64,000 nt of DNA from Betaproteobacteria bacterium (GCA_016868295.1 VGHJ01000007.1:20427-84426); one strand, 5' to 3'; positions 8,526-16,931 are shown, numbered from the stretch's first letter. Translations and numbers: made by a program. Notes: a model not told the origin generated them from the sequence alone.

Positions 8526-9806
8526 TTAACGCGAACTCCCCGCGACGTAGATGGCGCGGAAGTCGTTGACGTTGGTGCGCGTCGGCCCGGTGAGGACGAG
8601 ATCGCCGAGCGCGGCGAAAAAGCCGTAGCCGTCGTTGTCGGCCAGGCGCGCCTTGGCGTCGATGCCCGCGGCGCGGGCGCGCGCCAGGCTGTCGTCGGCC
8701 AGGATCGCACCGGCATTGTCCTCGGTGCCGTCGATGCCGTCGGTGTCGGCGGCCAGGGCATGGATGCCCGGCGCGCCGTCGAGCGCCACCGCCAGCGCCA
8801 GCAGGAACTCGGCGTTGCGCCCGCCGCGCCCCTGCCCCCGCACCGTCACCGTCGTCTCGCCGCCGGAGAGCAGCACGCAGGGCGGCCGCGCCGGCACGCC
8901 GTGCAGTGCGCAGGACTTGGCCAGGCCGGCCATGACTTTCGCCACTTCGCGCGCCTCGCCCTCGATGGCGTCGCCGAGGACGAGCGGTTCGACCCCGGCG
9001 ACGCGCGCGGCCTGCGCCGCCGCTTCGAGCGAGGCCTGCGCCGTGGCGATGACGCGCGTCTCGCAGTGTACCAAACGCAGGTCGTCCGGCTTCGGCGTCT
9101 CGCTGAGGCACGACCGGAGCAGGGCCTCCACCGTCGGCGGCACGGCGATGCGGTACTTCGCCAGGATCGCCAGCGCATCGGCGCAGGTGGTGGGATCGGC
9201 CACGGTGGGACCCGAAGCCACCACGGCCGGGTCGTCGCCCGGCACGTCGGAGATCACCAGGGTCAGCATGCGCGCCGGATAGGCCGCTGCGGCGAGCCGC
9301 CCGCCCTTGATGGCGGAGAGGTGCTTCCTCACGCAGTTCATCTCGTCGATGCCGGCGCCGCTCTTCAGCAGGGCGCGGTTCACCTGCTGCTTGTCGGCCA
9401 GCGTGACGCCCTCGAAGGGCAGGGCCAGCAGGGCCGAGCCGCCGCCGGAGACCAGCACCAGCACGAGGTCGTCGGAAGTCAGTCCCCGCACGGCGGCGAG
9501 GATGCGCCCGGCGGCGGCGCGGCCGGCCTCGTCGGGCACCGGGTGGGCCGCCTCGACCACCTCGATGCGCTCGCAGGGCAGGCCATGGCCGTAGCGCGTC
9601 ACCACCAGGCCGGACAGTTCGCCCGGCCAATGGTCTTCGACCGCCCGCGCCATGGCGGCGGCGGCCTTGCCGGCGCCGACCACCAAGGTGCGCCCCGGCG
9701 GCGCAGGCGGCAGGTGGCGCGGCACGCAGGCCGCCGGGTCGGCGGCGGCGACCGCCGCCTCGAACAGGGATTGGAGAAACCGGGCCGGGGAAGGGGAATG
9801 TGCCAT
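8526..9806 (-). CDS. Glycerate 2-kinase, MOFRL family
   Basis: This protein matches the MOFRL-type glycerate kinases (often labelled TtuD, GckA or hydroxypyruvate reductase), which phosphorylate D-glycerate to 2-phosphoglycerate. Visible landmarks are VVGAGKAAAAMA near the N-terminus, LVSGGGSALL, and the C-terminal MOFRL-like block LLSGGETTVTVRGQGRGGRNAEF. I chose the ATG at 9806 (MAHSPSP); an in-frame ATG at 9821 and a longer ORF exist, and no start has a strong ribosome binding site. It sits just upstream of glcDEF on the same strand, which fits glyoxylate to tartronate semialdehyde to glycerate to 2-phosphoglycerate. The true gene symbol cannot be fixed from sequence. Confidence 0.88.
   Translation of the reverse strand: MAHSPSPARFLQSLFEAAVAAADPAACVPRHLPPAPPGRTLVVGAGKAAAAMARAVEDHWPGELSGLVVTRYGHGLPCERIEVVEAAHPVPDEAGRAAAGRILAAVRGLTSDDLVLVLVSGGGSALLALPFEGVTLADKQQVNRALLKSGAGIDEMNCVRKHLSAIKGGRLAAAAYPARMLTLVISDVPGDDPAVVASGPTVADPTTCADALAILAKYRIAVPPTVEALLRSCLSETPKPDDLRLVHCETRVIATAQASLEAAAQAARVAGVEPLVLGDAIEGEAREVAKVMAGLAKSCALHGVPARPPCVLLSGGETTVTVRGQGRGGRNAEFLLALAVALDGAPGIHALAADTDGIDGTEDNAGAILADDSLARARAAGIDAKARLADNDGYGFFAALGDLVLTGPTRTNVNDFRAIYVAGSSR
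9475..9498 (+). repeat. Dispersed motif copy, diverged (in glycerate kinase gene)
   Basis: GAAGTCAGTC-CCCGCACG-GCGGCG, spacing conserved. It encodes RGLTSDD on the kinase strand with an ACT threonine codon. Confidence 0.5.
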
Positions 9807-9860
9807 CAAGTTTTTGTCCATTGGGCCGTTGACCAAGAGTACCGCAGCGGAGCGCCGGCC

Positions 9861-9983
9861 ATGAATGCCACGACCATCGAACGCCGCCATAATATCCGGC
9901 TGCGCGCCTCGGTGCGCGTCTTTCGCGAGCGCAACCCGGCCGGCTCAAACCACCTGCCCCGGCCCGAAGAGATCGCCGTGTAG
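9861..9983 (+). CDS. Possible small protein, 40 residues
   Basis: A short ATG-initiated frame (MNATTIERRHNIRL...) reads divergently from the glycerate kinase gene and ends at a TAG. It is rich in Arg and has no transmembrane segment or recognisable domain. No clear ribosome binding site is seen. A 7-bp inverted repeat, TGTAGGA-ccgat-TCCTACA (9979-9997), overlaps its stop. It may simply be an open stretch between genes. Confidence 0.25.
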   Translation: MNATTIERRHNIRLRASVRVFRERNPAGSNHLPRPEEIAV

Positions 9984-9997
9984 GACCGATTCCTACA
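9979..9997. other. Short perfect inverted repeat TGTAGGA-N5-TCCTACA
   Basis: Two 7-bp arms separated by 5 bases lie about 80 bases upstream of the small gene at 10078. It could be an operator or a weak hairpin; there is no U-tract, so an intrinsic terminator is unlikely. Confidence 0.35.
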
Positions 9998-10077
9998 TGC
10001 AATTCATCGTTCGCCCTATACAGTTCCTTGGGAATTTGCCGTTTAATCAGGCAAACGCGACACGAAAGGACCGGCAC

Positions 10078-10317
10078 ATGAACCACGAACGACGCAAGAA
10101 CCACAAGCTGCGCGCCCTCTTCGACGAGGCCTGCCGCCGCGTCGCGCCCTGCTACGACATGCCGGCGCGGGGACTGCCGGTGGAGTGGCTGGTGTTCCGC
10201 GCGGCGCGCGCCGCCTACCCCCAGTTGTCGACCCTCGACCTGTTCCAGTTTTCCGTGGCCTCGACCCGCATTCATCGCAGCCGGCAGGCCGAACTGGCGG
10301 GCCATCTGGCCTGCTGA
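10078..10317 (+). CDS. Small hypothetical protein, 79 residues
   Basis: I do not recognise a family. The frame begins at an ATG preceded by aaagga at good spacing, and ends 50 bases before a strong intrinsic terminator, so it looks like a real monocistronic gene. The protein is basic and soluble-looking, with segments LRALFDEACRRVAPCYDMP and EWLVFRAARAAYPQL that suggest short helices. It has two cysteines plus a terminal one, and no signal peptide. The longer ORF in the track extends upstream only through non-coding sequence. Confidence 0.6.
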   Translation: MNHERRKNHKLRALFDEACRRVAPCYDMPARGLPVEWLVFRAARAAYPQLSTLDLFQFSVASTRIHRSRQAELAGHLAC

Positions 10318-10366
10318 AGGGTTTCCTCCTCACCCGCCCATACCCCCCCCTCCTTGGGCGGACTTG

Positions 10367-10399
10367 AGCCGGCGCTGACCACGCCGGCTTGTTTTTTTT
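10367..10399 (+). terminator. Rho-independent terminator
   Basis: An 8-bp GC-rich stem AGCCGGCG/CGCCGGCT with a 7-base loop is followed by a run of eight T. It ends the transcript of the small gene at 10078. Confidence 0.85.
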
Positions 10400-10427
10400 G
10401 GCGCGAGGGCGGCATGATGGCGCACTC

Positions 10428-11171
10428 ATGCGCACCGCCCTCCTCGCCGACATCCACAGCAACCTCGAGGCGCTCGAAGCCTGCCTGGCCCACGCCCGGC
10501 GCGAAGGCGTGGATCGCTTTGCCTTTCTCGGCGACCTGCTCGGCTACGGCGCCGACCCCGGCGCCTGCCTGGAGATCGTCGCCGGCCTGGTGCAGGAAGG
10601 CGCCCTCGCCGTGCGCGGCAACCACGACGAGGCCTGCCTCGGCGGCGTGCTGCCGGAGATGCATTTCATCGCGCGCGACGCCATCTACTGGACGCGCGAG
10701 CGGCTCGGCGAGGCCGAGCGGGCATTCATCGCCGGCCTGCCGCTGACGGTCGGCGAGGCAGACCGGCTTTATGCGCACGCCAGCGCCGAGCGTCCGCAGG
10801 ACTGGATCTACGTCGTCGGCACCGAGGAGGCCGCGCGCGCCTTCGCGGCAACGCCGGCGCGCCTGGTGTTCGTCGGCCACGTGCACCACCCGCTGCTGTA
10901 CTTCACGACGCCGGCGGGGACGCCGCGCCTGTTCGAACCGATGCCCGGCGTGCCCTTGCCGCTGTCCGACTTCCGCCGCTGGCTGGTCATCGCCGGCGCC
11001 GTCGGCCAGCCGCGCGACGGCAACCCCGCCGCCTGCTACGCCCTGCACGACCACGATGCCGGCACGCTGACGCATTTCCGCGTGCCCTACGATGTCGACC
11101 AGGCGGCGCGCAAGATCCTCGATGCCGGGCTGCCGGAAAAGCTCGCCTGGCGACTGATCGTGGGGGAATGA
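10428..11171 (+). CDS. Metallophosphoesterase (calcineurin-like, YfcE/DUF2437-type fold)
   Basis: A 247-residue calcineurin-like phosphoesterase. The metal-binding signatures are visible in order: LLADIHSNLEAL (DxH), FLGDLLGYG (GD), VRGNHDEA (GNHD) and FVGHVHHP (GHxH). The start ATG at 10428 (MRTALLAD) places the DxH motif at the expected distance from the N-terminus; the ORF-track start adds 13 residues that overlap the terminator region. Its stop overlaps the start of the next gene, a Ser/Thr kinase-UspA fusion (ATGA). This suggests a coupled phosphatase-kinase pair, though its substrate (protein or nucleotide) is unknown. Confidence 0.85.
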   Translation: MRTALLADIHSNLEALEACLAHARREGVDRFAFLGDLLGYGADPGACLEIVAGLVQEGALAVRGNHDEACLGGVLPEMHFIARDAIYWTRERLGEAERAFIAGLPLTVGEADRLYAHASAERPQDWIYVVGTEEAARAFAATPARLVFVGHVHHPLLYFTTPAGTPRLFEPMPGVPLPLSDFRRWLVIAGAVGQPRDGNPAACYALHDHDAGTLTHFRVPYDVDQAARKILDAGLPEKLAWRLIVGE

Positions 11172-12583
11172 TGCTGGGCGAAGGCATGCTGGAGGCGGGT
11201 ACGGCGGTGGGCGGATTCCGCGTGCGCAGCCTGCTGCACGAAGGCGGCATGGCGCTGCTCTACGATGTCGAGCCCGCCGCCGGCGCGGCGCCTTTCCCGC
11301 TCATCCTCAAGGTGCCGCGGCTCGGCTTCGGCAGCCACCCCGGCTGCCTGGTCGGCTTCGAGGTGGAGCAGATGATCCTGGCGCGCCTCGTCGGGCCGCA
11401 CGCGCCGCGCCTGGTCGCCAGCGGCGACGAGGACGGCGCGCCCTGGCTGGTGATGGAGCGCATCGACGGCGGCCGGCTCGCCGACGTTGCGGCGCACGCC
11501 CCGCTCGCGCCCGGCGAGGTCGCCCGCCTGACCGGCACCGTCGCCGCGGCGGTGCACGACCTGCACCGGCAGAACGTCATCCACCTCGATCTGAAGCCCG
11601 AAAACGTGCTGTTCCGCGCCGACGGCACGGCCGTGCTGGTCGACTACGGCCTGGCGCGCCATGGCGAACTGCCCGATCTCGTCGAGGAGGAATTCGACCT
11701 GCCCGCCGGCACCGGCGCCGCCATTTCGCCCGAGCAACTGGCGGGCATCCGCTCCGACCCGCGCAGCGACCTCTTCGCCCTCGGCGTCATCGCCTACCGG
11801 CTGGCCACGGGCCGGCTGCCGTTCGGCGCGCCGACGACGCGCGGCGCCATGCGGCGGCGGCTCTGGCTCGACCCGCTGCCGCCGCGCGCCCACGCGCAGG
11901 GCCTGCCGCCCTGGCTGCAGGAGATCATCCTGCGCTGCCTGGAAGTGCGGCCGGAGGCACGCCATGCCACGGCGGCCCAGTTGGCGCACGACCTCGCCCA
12001 TCCGCAGCAGGTGCCGCTGACCGAGCGCGCCGCGAGGCTGCGTCGCCGCGGTCCGCTCGTGGCGCTGCGCCGCTGGCTGCGGGCGTTCGGCGCACCGCCC
12101 GCGGCGGCGCCCTCGCCCGCGCGGCAGCTCTCGCGCGCGCCGCACGTGCTGGTGGCGGTGGACCTGGCCGACCGCCGCGAGGCGCTGGCGGAGGCCATGC
12201 GCGCCGCCCTGCGCAGGGCGTTGGCCGCAGAGCCCGGCCTGCGCGTGACGCTCGTCGCCGCGTGCCCGCCGCCGCCCTTCGGCGAGGAGACCGCGCCCGA
12301 ACTGGCGCACGGCCAGCAGACCGCCGCGCTCATCGCGCTGCGACACTGGGCGCACCCGCTCGGCCTGCCGGCGGAGAAGCTGCGCATCCATGTCGCGGAG
12401 AGCACCGACCCCGCCGGCGCCCTGCTCGACTATGCTGCCGCGCACCATGCCGATCGGATCATCGTCGGCGCGCGCGGCCACTCCGCCCTGCGCCGCTACC
12501 TCGGCAGCGTCTCGGCGCGCGTCGTGGCGGAGGCCGCCTGCAGCGTCACCGTGGTGCGGCCGGCCGGCGAACGACCGGATTGA
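11168..12583 (+). CDS. Ser/Thr protein kinase fused to a UspA domain
   Basis: Residues 1 to about 270 form a eukaryotic-like protein kinase. The Lys of the ATP site is in LILKVPR, the catalytic loop reads HLDLKPENVLF (HLD in place of HRD), and the metal-binding motif is DYGLAR (DYG in place of DFG). A basic linker (about 285-320) leads to a universal stress protein domain from about 325, ending in IIVGARGHSALRRYLGS and SVTVVRP, the usual UspA nucleotide-binding signature. No transmembrane segment is present. The gene is coupled by an ATGA overlap to a metallophosphoesterase, giving a kinase-phosphatase operon. Activity is likely because the key Lys, Asp and Asn are kept. Start may be at 11168 or the next Met codon. 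Confidence 0.88.
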   Translation: MMLGEGMLEAGTAVGGFRVRSLLHEGGMALLYDVEPAAGAAPFPLILKVPRLGFGSHPGCLVGFEVEQMILARLVGPHAPRLVASGDEDGAPWLVMERIDGGRLADVAAHAPLAPGEVARLTGTVAAAVHDLHRQNVIHLDLKPENVLFRADGTAVLVDYGLARHGELPDLVEEEFDLPAGTGAAISPEQLAGIRSDPRSDLFALGVIAYRLATGRLPFGAPTTRGAMRRRLWLDPLPPRAHAQGLPPWLQEIILRCLEVRPEARHATAAQLAHDLAHPQQVPLTERAARLRRRGPLVALRRWLRAFGAPPAAAPSPARQLSRAPHVLVAVDLADRREALAEAMRAALRRALAAEPGLRVTLVAACPPPPFGEETAPELAHGQQTAALIALRHWAHPLGLPAEKLRIHVAESTDPAGALLDYAAAHHADRIIVGARGHSALRRYLGSVSARVVAEAACSVTVVRPAGERPD

Positions 12584-12703
12584 TTAGTCCATTGAATATT
12601 TCTATCACGGCATCGAAGCGATGAGTTTGCGGGCGGGCGTGTCTGGTTGTAGAAATAGCGGCCAATAACAAAAAACATCCAACGACAAGAAAGAGGAGGA
12701 GAC

Positions 12704-14386
12704 ATGATCTACAGCCACAAATCCCCTGCCCTGCTGATCATCGGCATCCTCATGCTGATGTGGGGCTGGCTGAACAATGCCGGCAGCCTCGACGGCATGC
12801 AGGGCTGGTTGCATCCCGGCGCCTACAAGGAGCACAAGCAGGCAGTCGAGAAGCACGCCGCCGATGCCAAGGCCGCCGCCGAGAAGGCCGCGGCGGAGGG
12901 CAAGCCGGCACCCGAGGCGAAGCCGATGAAACCCTCGAAGTTCGACGGCACCAAGGCCGAGCAGGCGCAGCTCGCCTACATCCTCGGCGGCCTCTTCGCC
13001 GCCGTCGGCGTGCTGGTGCTGGTGATCCCGAAGAAGGAGGGGCACCTCGACTACTACGCCGGCGTGGTGCCGGGCATGGCCTTCATCGTCGGCATCGCCT
13101 GCGCCGTGCGCTGGATCCTCGATCCGATGTTCGCCAACTGGGGCAAGGCGGCGCAGCCGACGCTGGGCTGGGACTTCGCCCGCATCATGAACCTCAACTA
13201 CATCATCCTCGGCATCGTCCTCGGCATGATCATCGTGAACGTGTTCCGCATTCCCGCCTGGGCGAACAACGGCGTGAGAACGGCGCGCCTCTTCCTCAAG
13301 ACCGGCGTGGTGCTGCTCGGCACGCTCTACTCGGCGGCCGAGCTGGCCCAGCTCGGCGCCCTGTCGGTGGTGATGATCGGCTTCTTCGTGCTCGGCTCGG
13401 TCTGGCTGGTGCTGCTCTGGGGCCCGCGCATGGGCGCCAGCAACTCGATGACGGGGTGCTCTCCCTCCGGCGTCGGCGTCTGCGGCGTCTCGGCGGCGGT
13501 GGCCGCTTCCCCGGTGGTAAACGCCAAGGCGGTGGACATCGCCTTCACGCTCGGCACCATCCTGCTCTGGGGCGTGCTGTGCATGTTCACCTTCCCCACC
13601 ATCGGCCAGCTGCTCGGCATGGGACCGGTGCAGTTCGGCGCCTGGGCCGGCACCGGCATCCTCAACTCGGCGCAGGTGGCGGGCGCGGCGCTGGCCTTCG
13701 ACCCGCACGGCATCGAGACGCTGAAGGTCGCCGAGATCTTCAACATCACGCGCGTGCTGTTCCTGCCCCTCATCGTGGTGTGGCTGGCGGCCTGGTACGT
13801 CAAGCGCGAGGTCGGCGCGCAGAAGGTGGATCTGGGCAAGGTGCTGGTGGCGAAGTTCCCGGTGTTCGTCATCGGCTTCCTCTTCATGTTCCTGCTGTCC
13901 ACGATGGGCGTGTTCGCCCCTTCCGGCCACTACCAGGGCAAGTACTTCGCCCACGAGCAGGTGAAGGAGGACAAGCTGCTCAAGGAGAAGGATCTCGCCG
14001 CCCTTCAGGCGATGCTGCCGAAAGTAACCAAGCCCGAGGAGACGAAGGCGCTGCAGGACCTCATCGCCAACCGGAAGCTCACCTCGCGCGAGCAGGATCA
14101 CGTGCTGAAGGGCGTGGCCAAGGCAGCCAAGGACGACAAGGCGGTGAAGGACGCCATCGGCAACGCCAACAAGGCGGCCTGGCACGACTCGAAGATCATC
14201 CGCGCCTTCCGCGACTGGATTGCCTGGCTCTTCGCCATCGGCCTCACCGGCCTGGGCATGCAGATCACCGTGGCCTCGATCAAGCAGGCCGGCGGCAAGC
14301 CGCTCATCATCGGCTCGGTGGTCGGCACCATCAAGGCGATCGGTTCGCTGATCGTGGTGCTGCTGTTCGTCAAGGAATTCGTCTAA
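12704..14386 (+). CDS. YeiH/UPF0324-type membrane transporter, putative sulfate exporter family
   Basis: This 560-residue polytopic membrane protein resembles the YeiH family (PF03601), annotated as putative sulfate exporters. The core motif region reads GASNSMTGCSPSGVGVCGVSAAVAA, followed by NAKAVDIAFTLGTILLWG. It is longer than the usual ~340 residues. A hydrophilic Lys/Ala-rich loop occupies about residues 33-87 after the first membrane segment, and a second charged, probably helical loop spans about 410-495 before the last membrane segments. A strong ribosome binding site (gaggaggagac) precedes the ATG. Downstream are a 44-residue membrane protein and a UspA, likely in the same operon. 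Substrate is inferred only from the family name. Confidence 0.8.
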   Translation: MIYSHKSPALLIIGILMLMWGWLNNAGSLDGMQGWLHPGAYKEHKQAVEKHAADAKAAAEKAAAEGKPAPEAKPMKPSKFDGTKAEQAQLAYILGGLFAAVGVLVLVIPKKEGHLDYYAGVVPGMAFIVGIACAVRWILDPMFANWGKAAQPTLGWDFARIMNLNYIILGIVLGMIIVNVFRIPAWANNGVRTARLFLKTGVVLLGTLYSAAELAQLGALSVVMIGFFVLGSVWLVLLWGPRMGASNSMTGCSPSGVGVCGVSAAVAASPVVNAKAVDIAFTLGTILLWGVLCMFTFPTIGQLLGMGPVQFGAWAGTGILNSAQVAGAALAFDPHGIETLKVAEIFNITRVLFLPLIVVWLAAWYVKREVGAQKVDLGKVLVAKFPVFVIGFLFMFLLSTMGVFAPSGHYQGKYFAHEQVKEDKLLKEKDLAALQAMLPKVTKPEETKALQDLIANRKLTSREQDHVLKGVAKAAKDDKAVKDAIGNANKAAWHDSKIIRAFRDWIAWLFAIGLTGLGMQITVASIKQAGGKPLIIGSVVGTIKAIGSLIVVLLFVKEFV

Positions 14387-14426
14387 CCCTCTCCCCCGAC
14401 CCCTCTTCCGCACGCGGGAGAGGGGC
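14387..14426. repeat. REP-like palindromic repeat
   Basis: CCCTCTCCCCCGACCCCTC...GCGGGAGAGGGG inverted repeat directly after the transporter stop. Same family as the repeat inserted in glcE. Confidence 0.75.
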
Positions 14427-14443
14427 GTAGAAAGGAGCAAGTC

Positions 14444-14578
14444 ATGGCTGAAGAAGAGAAGAAGTTCGACCGCGGCACCCAGCTCTCGATTTTCGTCAGC
14501 GACCGCATGGAAGACGTCGGCGCGCTGGTGTTGGCGCTGGCCATCGCCATCGGCATCCTGATCGTCGTCGGCAAGTGA
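14444..14578 (+). CDS. Small single-span membrane protein, 44 residues
   Basis: Missed by the ORF track because of its size. It starts at an ATG with aaaggag at ideal spacing and reads MAEEEKKFDRGTQ, then a short amphipathic part, and ends in one hydrophobic helix (LVLALAIAIGILIVVGK). Its stop overlaps the GTG start of the UspA gene (GTGA). Position between the YeiH-type transporter and a UspA suggests an accessory or regulatory subunit of the transporter. I know of no named family; the role is inference from context. Confidence 0.8.
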   Translation: MAEEEKKFDRGTQLSIFVSDRMEDVGALVLALAIAIGILIVVGK

Positions 14579-15036
14579 GCTTTATTCCGGAAACCCTGCT
14601 GCTGGCGCATCACGGGACGGACGGGGCAAAGCGGGCGGAGGCGGCGGCCTTCGCCTGCGCCGTCGCCAGCAGGACGCGCATTGTGCACCTCTTCGTCGTT
14701 CCGGATTTCTGGGCCGGCATGCAGGGCGACGACTGGCTCAACAACGCCTGGACGCGCGACGCCTTCGCCGTGCATGTCGAGCGCCAGCTCGACGCCGAGG
14801 CGACCATGGAAGTCGACGCCCTCGCCGCGCACTGCATGGCGCGCGGGTTGACCTGCAACAGCCTGGTGCGCTTTGGCGAGCCGGCGGAATGCCTGCTCGC
14901 CGTAGCGCGCGAAGTGCAGCCCGACCTCGTCGTCATCGGCCCGCCGCGGCCGAAAGGCACGCTGGGCTACCGCAGCCGCATGGACCTCGAGAAACTCGCC
15001 CGCGGCCTGACCGCCCCTTTGCTGATTGCCCGCTGA
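14575..15036 (+). CDS. Universal stress protein (UspA family)
   Basis: A 153-residue single-domain UspA protein starting with GTG overlapping the upstream stop. It shows the family pattern: a first strand TLLLAHHGTDGAKRAEAA, and a C-terminal block DLVVIGPPRPKGTLGYRSRMDLEKL ending in PLLIAR. The usual G-x2-G-x9-G(S/T) nucleotide motif is altered (GPPRPKG), so ATP binding is uncertain. It follows a putative anion transporter and a small membrane protein, so it may regulate that transporter. Confidence 0.8.
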   Translation: MSFIPETLLLAHHGTDGAKRAEAAAFACAVASRTRIVHLFVVPDFWAGMQGDDWLNNAWTRDAFAVHVERQLDAEATMEVDALAAHCMARGLTCNSLVRFGEPAECLLAVAREVQPDLVVIGPPRPKGTLGYRSRMDLEKLARGLTAPLLIAR

Positions 15037-15604
15037 ACCACCGACAGACAACGCCGCCTGGGTCGACATCGACCTGCCGCAGCCAGCGCAGGACGTCGCC
15101 GAATATCTGCGCGACGTCGAGCGCCTGCTGCGCCTGAATCCCTACCTCGAGATCCGCCGCTTCGAAAAAGCGCCGCAAGGTTTCGCGCTCGAAGCGCTCA
15201 ACGAGATGAACGGATGTGCCGTGTCGCAGCGACTGACTTTCGACGCGGCGGGACTGCGCGGCTACGTCCTCCGCTACGACACGGGGCTGAAGCAGACCAC
15301 CGAGGTCGCGGTCGAGCCGCATCGCGCGGGGTCCAGGCTGCGCATCCGCGAAACCTACCGCCCGCCCGCCGACGATGCCGAGCTCGCCCAGGTCGACCGC
15401 AGCCTGACGCCGTGGGGGCAATCGATCCGCCGCCATTTCATGGGGTTGGCGCGCTGGGGCCGACTGCCCGGCTACCGCCGCTGGCGCGAACGCGTCTGGC
15501 TGGGCATGAAGCCGCGCGAGCGGCGCGTGACGCGGCTCATCGTCTGGGCGACGCTCGTCGAATTCTTCGTCTTCGTCGCCGCCGTCTTTCTCTACCTCGG
15601 CTGA
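15026..15604 (+). CDS. SRPBCC-like protein with C-terminal membrane anchor
   Basis: A 192-residue protein of no firm family. The first ~150 residues look like a START/SRPBCC-type lipid- or ligand-binding fold (WVDIDLPQPAQDVAEYLRD, with alternating strands to about 110). The last 25 residues (TLVEFFVFVAAVFLYLG) form one hydrophobic helix. The only start in reach is TTG at 15026, overlapping the UspA gene by 11 bases; no ATG or GTG is available near it. Its 3' end overlaps the convergent MFS gene by 13 bases. A dispersed motif copy lies inside and encodes SQRLTFDAA. Confidence 0.6.
   Translation: MPAEPPTDNAAWVDIDLPQPAQDVAEYLRDVERLLRLNPYLEIRRFEKAPQGFALEALNEMNGCAVSQRLTFDAAGLRGYVLRYDTGLKQTTEVAVEPHRAGSRLRIRETYRPPADDAELAQVDRSLTPWGQSIRRHFMGLARWGRLPGYRRWRERVWLGMKPRERRVTRLIVWATLVEFFVFVAAVFLYLG
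15217..15241 (-). repeat. Dispersed motif copy (in SRPBCC-like gene)
   Basis: AAAGTCAGTC-GCTGCGAC-ACGGCA on the minus strand, one mismatch in the tail. On the coding strand it reads CTG-ACT-TTC. Confidence 0.7.
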
Positions 15605-16794
15605 TCACGTTCCTCCGGCGGCTTGAGGCCGCGGAAGGCGCGCCAGAGCAATAGATCGTAGGCGATCTTCATGCCGGCGCCGATGAACAGCGGCGCGGCG
15701 AGCGAGGCGGCCTGCATCAGCCAGCCGGCGAAAGTGGGCGCCACCGCCCAGCCGCCGAGGCGCACGAGGTGCGTGACCCCGGATGCATAGGTGCGTTCCT
15801 CCGGCTGCACCACCGCCATGACGTAGGACTGCCGCGTCGGCACGTCCATCTCGACCAGTCCTTCGCGCAGCAGGAACAGCAGCGCCGCCACGGGGAAATT
15901 CGGCGCGAAGGCGACCGAGGCGAGCAGGAGGCTCGACGGGATGTGGGTGAACACCATGGTATTCACCAGTCCTATCCGCGCCGCCAGCCACGCCGCGCCG
16001 AGGTGCGAAAGGGCATTCAGCACGCGCGCGGCGAAGAACAGGCCGCCGATCCACGCGGCGGAGACGGCGAAGCGCTCGAAGAAATAATAGGACAGCAGCG
16101 CCGAGCCGAGGAAGCCGCCGGCGATGCTGTCGATGGCGAACAGCGCCGAGATCTTCCAGACAATCTTTCTGCTCTCTGGCGACACCGGCCGGCGCGGGCC
16201 GGCGGCGCCGGTCTCCGCCGCCGATGACAGCGCGAGGGCCAGCGGCGCGCCGGCGGCGAGCAGCGCCGCGTAGAGCAGGAACATGGCGCGGAAGGCCTGC
16301 GTCTCGTCGACGCCCAGTTCGGCGAGCAGGGTCGGCGCCGCCGCCAGCAGCGCGCCGAGCGCGTGGCCGATGTCGGTGAGCAGGTTGTAGCGGGCGAAGG
16401 CGCCGGTGCGGCCGGCGTCGTCGGTGGTCGCCGGCAGGATAGCCTGCTCCAGCACCAGCGCCGCGCCGCGGTCGCGGCCCATGCCGTTGAGGATGCCGAC
16501 GAAGGCCGCCGCCGCCATCGCCCACGGCGCGCTCACCCATGCCGCGCCGAGGCCGCCGATCGCACCGAGCAGGGACAGCCCGAGCAGGCAGCGGCGCCGG
16601 CCGAGGCGGTCGCCGGCCCAGGTCACGATCACCAGCGCCAGCGTCGCGCTGGCGAGTCCGGCCGAGAGCACGGCGCCGATGGCGGCGGCGGAGAAGCCGA
16701 GCCGCGCCAAAGTCAGTCCCAGCAGCACGCCGGCCATGCCGGTGGCCAGCGCGCGCAGAAAAGCGGCGGCATAGATGAGGCGGCGGTCGTTCAT
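15592..16794 (-). CDS. Major facilitator superfamily transporter
   Basis: A 400-residue inner-membrane protein with about twelve hydrophobic segments and an MFS-type loop DRLGRRRCLLG between segments 2 and 3. The start at 16794 (MNDRRLIY) is chosen because the 23 extra N-terminal residues of the longer ORF (GTQSWIPAFAGMT...) are translated from an intergenic inverted repeat. Substrate unknown. Convergent with the SRPBCC-like gene and divergent from chrB. Confidence 0.8.
   Translation of the reverse strand: MNDRRLIYAAAFLRALATGMAGVLLGLTLARLGFSAAAIGAVLSAGLASATLALVIVTWAGDRLGRRRCLLGLSLLGAIGGLGAAWVSAPWAMAAAAFVGILNGMGRDRGAALVLEQAILPATTDDAGRTGAFARYNLLTDIGHALGALLAAAPTLLAELGVDETQAFRAMFLLYAALLAAGAPLALALSSAAETGAAGPRRPVSPESRKIVWKISALFAIDSIAGGFLGSALLSYYFFERFAVSAAWIGGLFFAARVLNALSHLGAAWLAARIGLVNTMVFTHIPSSLLLASVAFAPNFPVAALLFLLREGLVEMDVPTRQSYVMAVVQPEERTYASGVTHLVRLGGWAVAPTFAGWLMQAASLAAPLFIGAGMKIAYDLLLWRAFRGLKPPEERDQPR
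16709..16732 (+). repeat. Dispersed motif copy, partial (in MFS gene)
   Basis: AAAGTCAGTC-CCAGCAGC-ACGCCG: exact core, one mismatch in the tail. It encodes GLTLARLG with ACT and TTG codons. Confidence 0.5.
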
Positions 16795-16800
16795 AAGTCC

Positions 16801-16890
16801 GTCATTCCCGCAAAGATCCGTCATTCCCGCGAAAGCGGGAATCCACGATTGAGTGCCTCCCATGGATTCCCGCTTTCGCGGGAATGACGA
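16801..16890. repeat. GTCATTCCCGCGAAAGCGGGAAT-type inverted repeat
   Basis: Two copies of a GTCATTCCCGC(G)AAAG unit in direct order, and a third inverted (CTTTCGCGGGAATGAC), form a strong palindrome between the MFS gene and chrB. A diverged relative lies at 33.5 kb. Translation yields the familiar spurious peptide WIPAFAGMT. Confidence 0.9.
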
Positions 16891-16931
16891 AGTTATTGTT
16901 ATAAGTATTACTTTATTGTAGAGTTATTTAC

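Noticed and set aside
16801-16863. N-terminal extension of the MFS protein (GTQSWIPAFAGMT...)
   Set aside because: This peptide is the known spurious translation of an intergenic inverted repeat; MNDRRLIY is the likely start.
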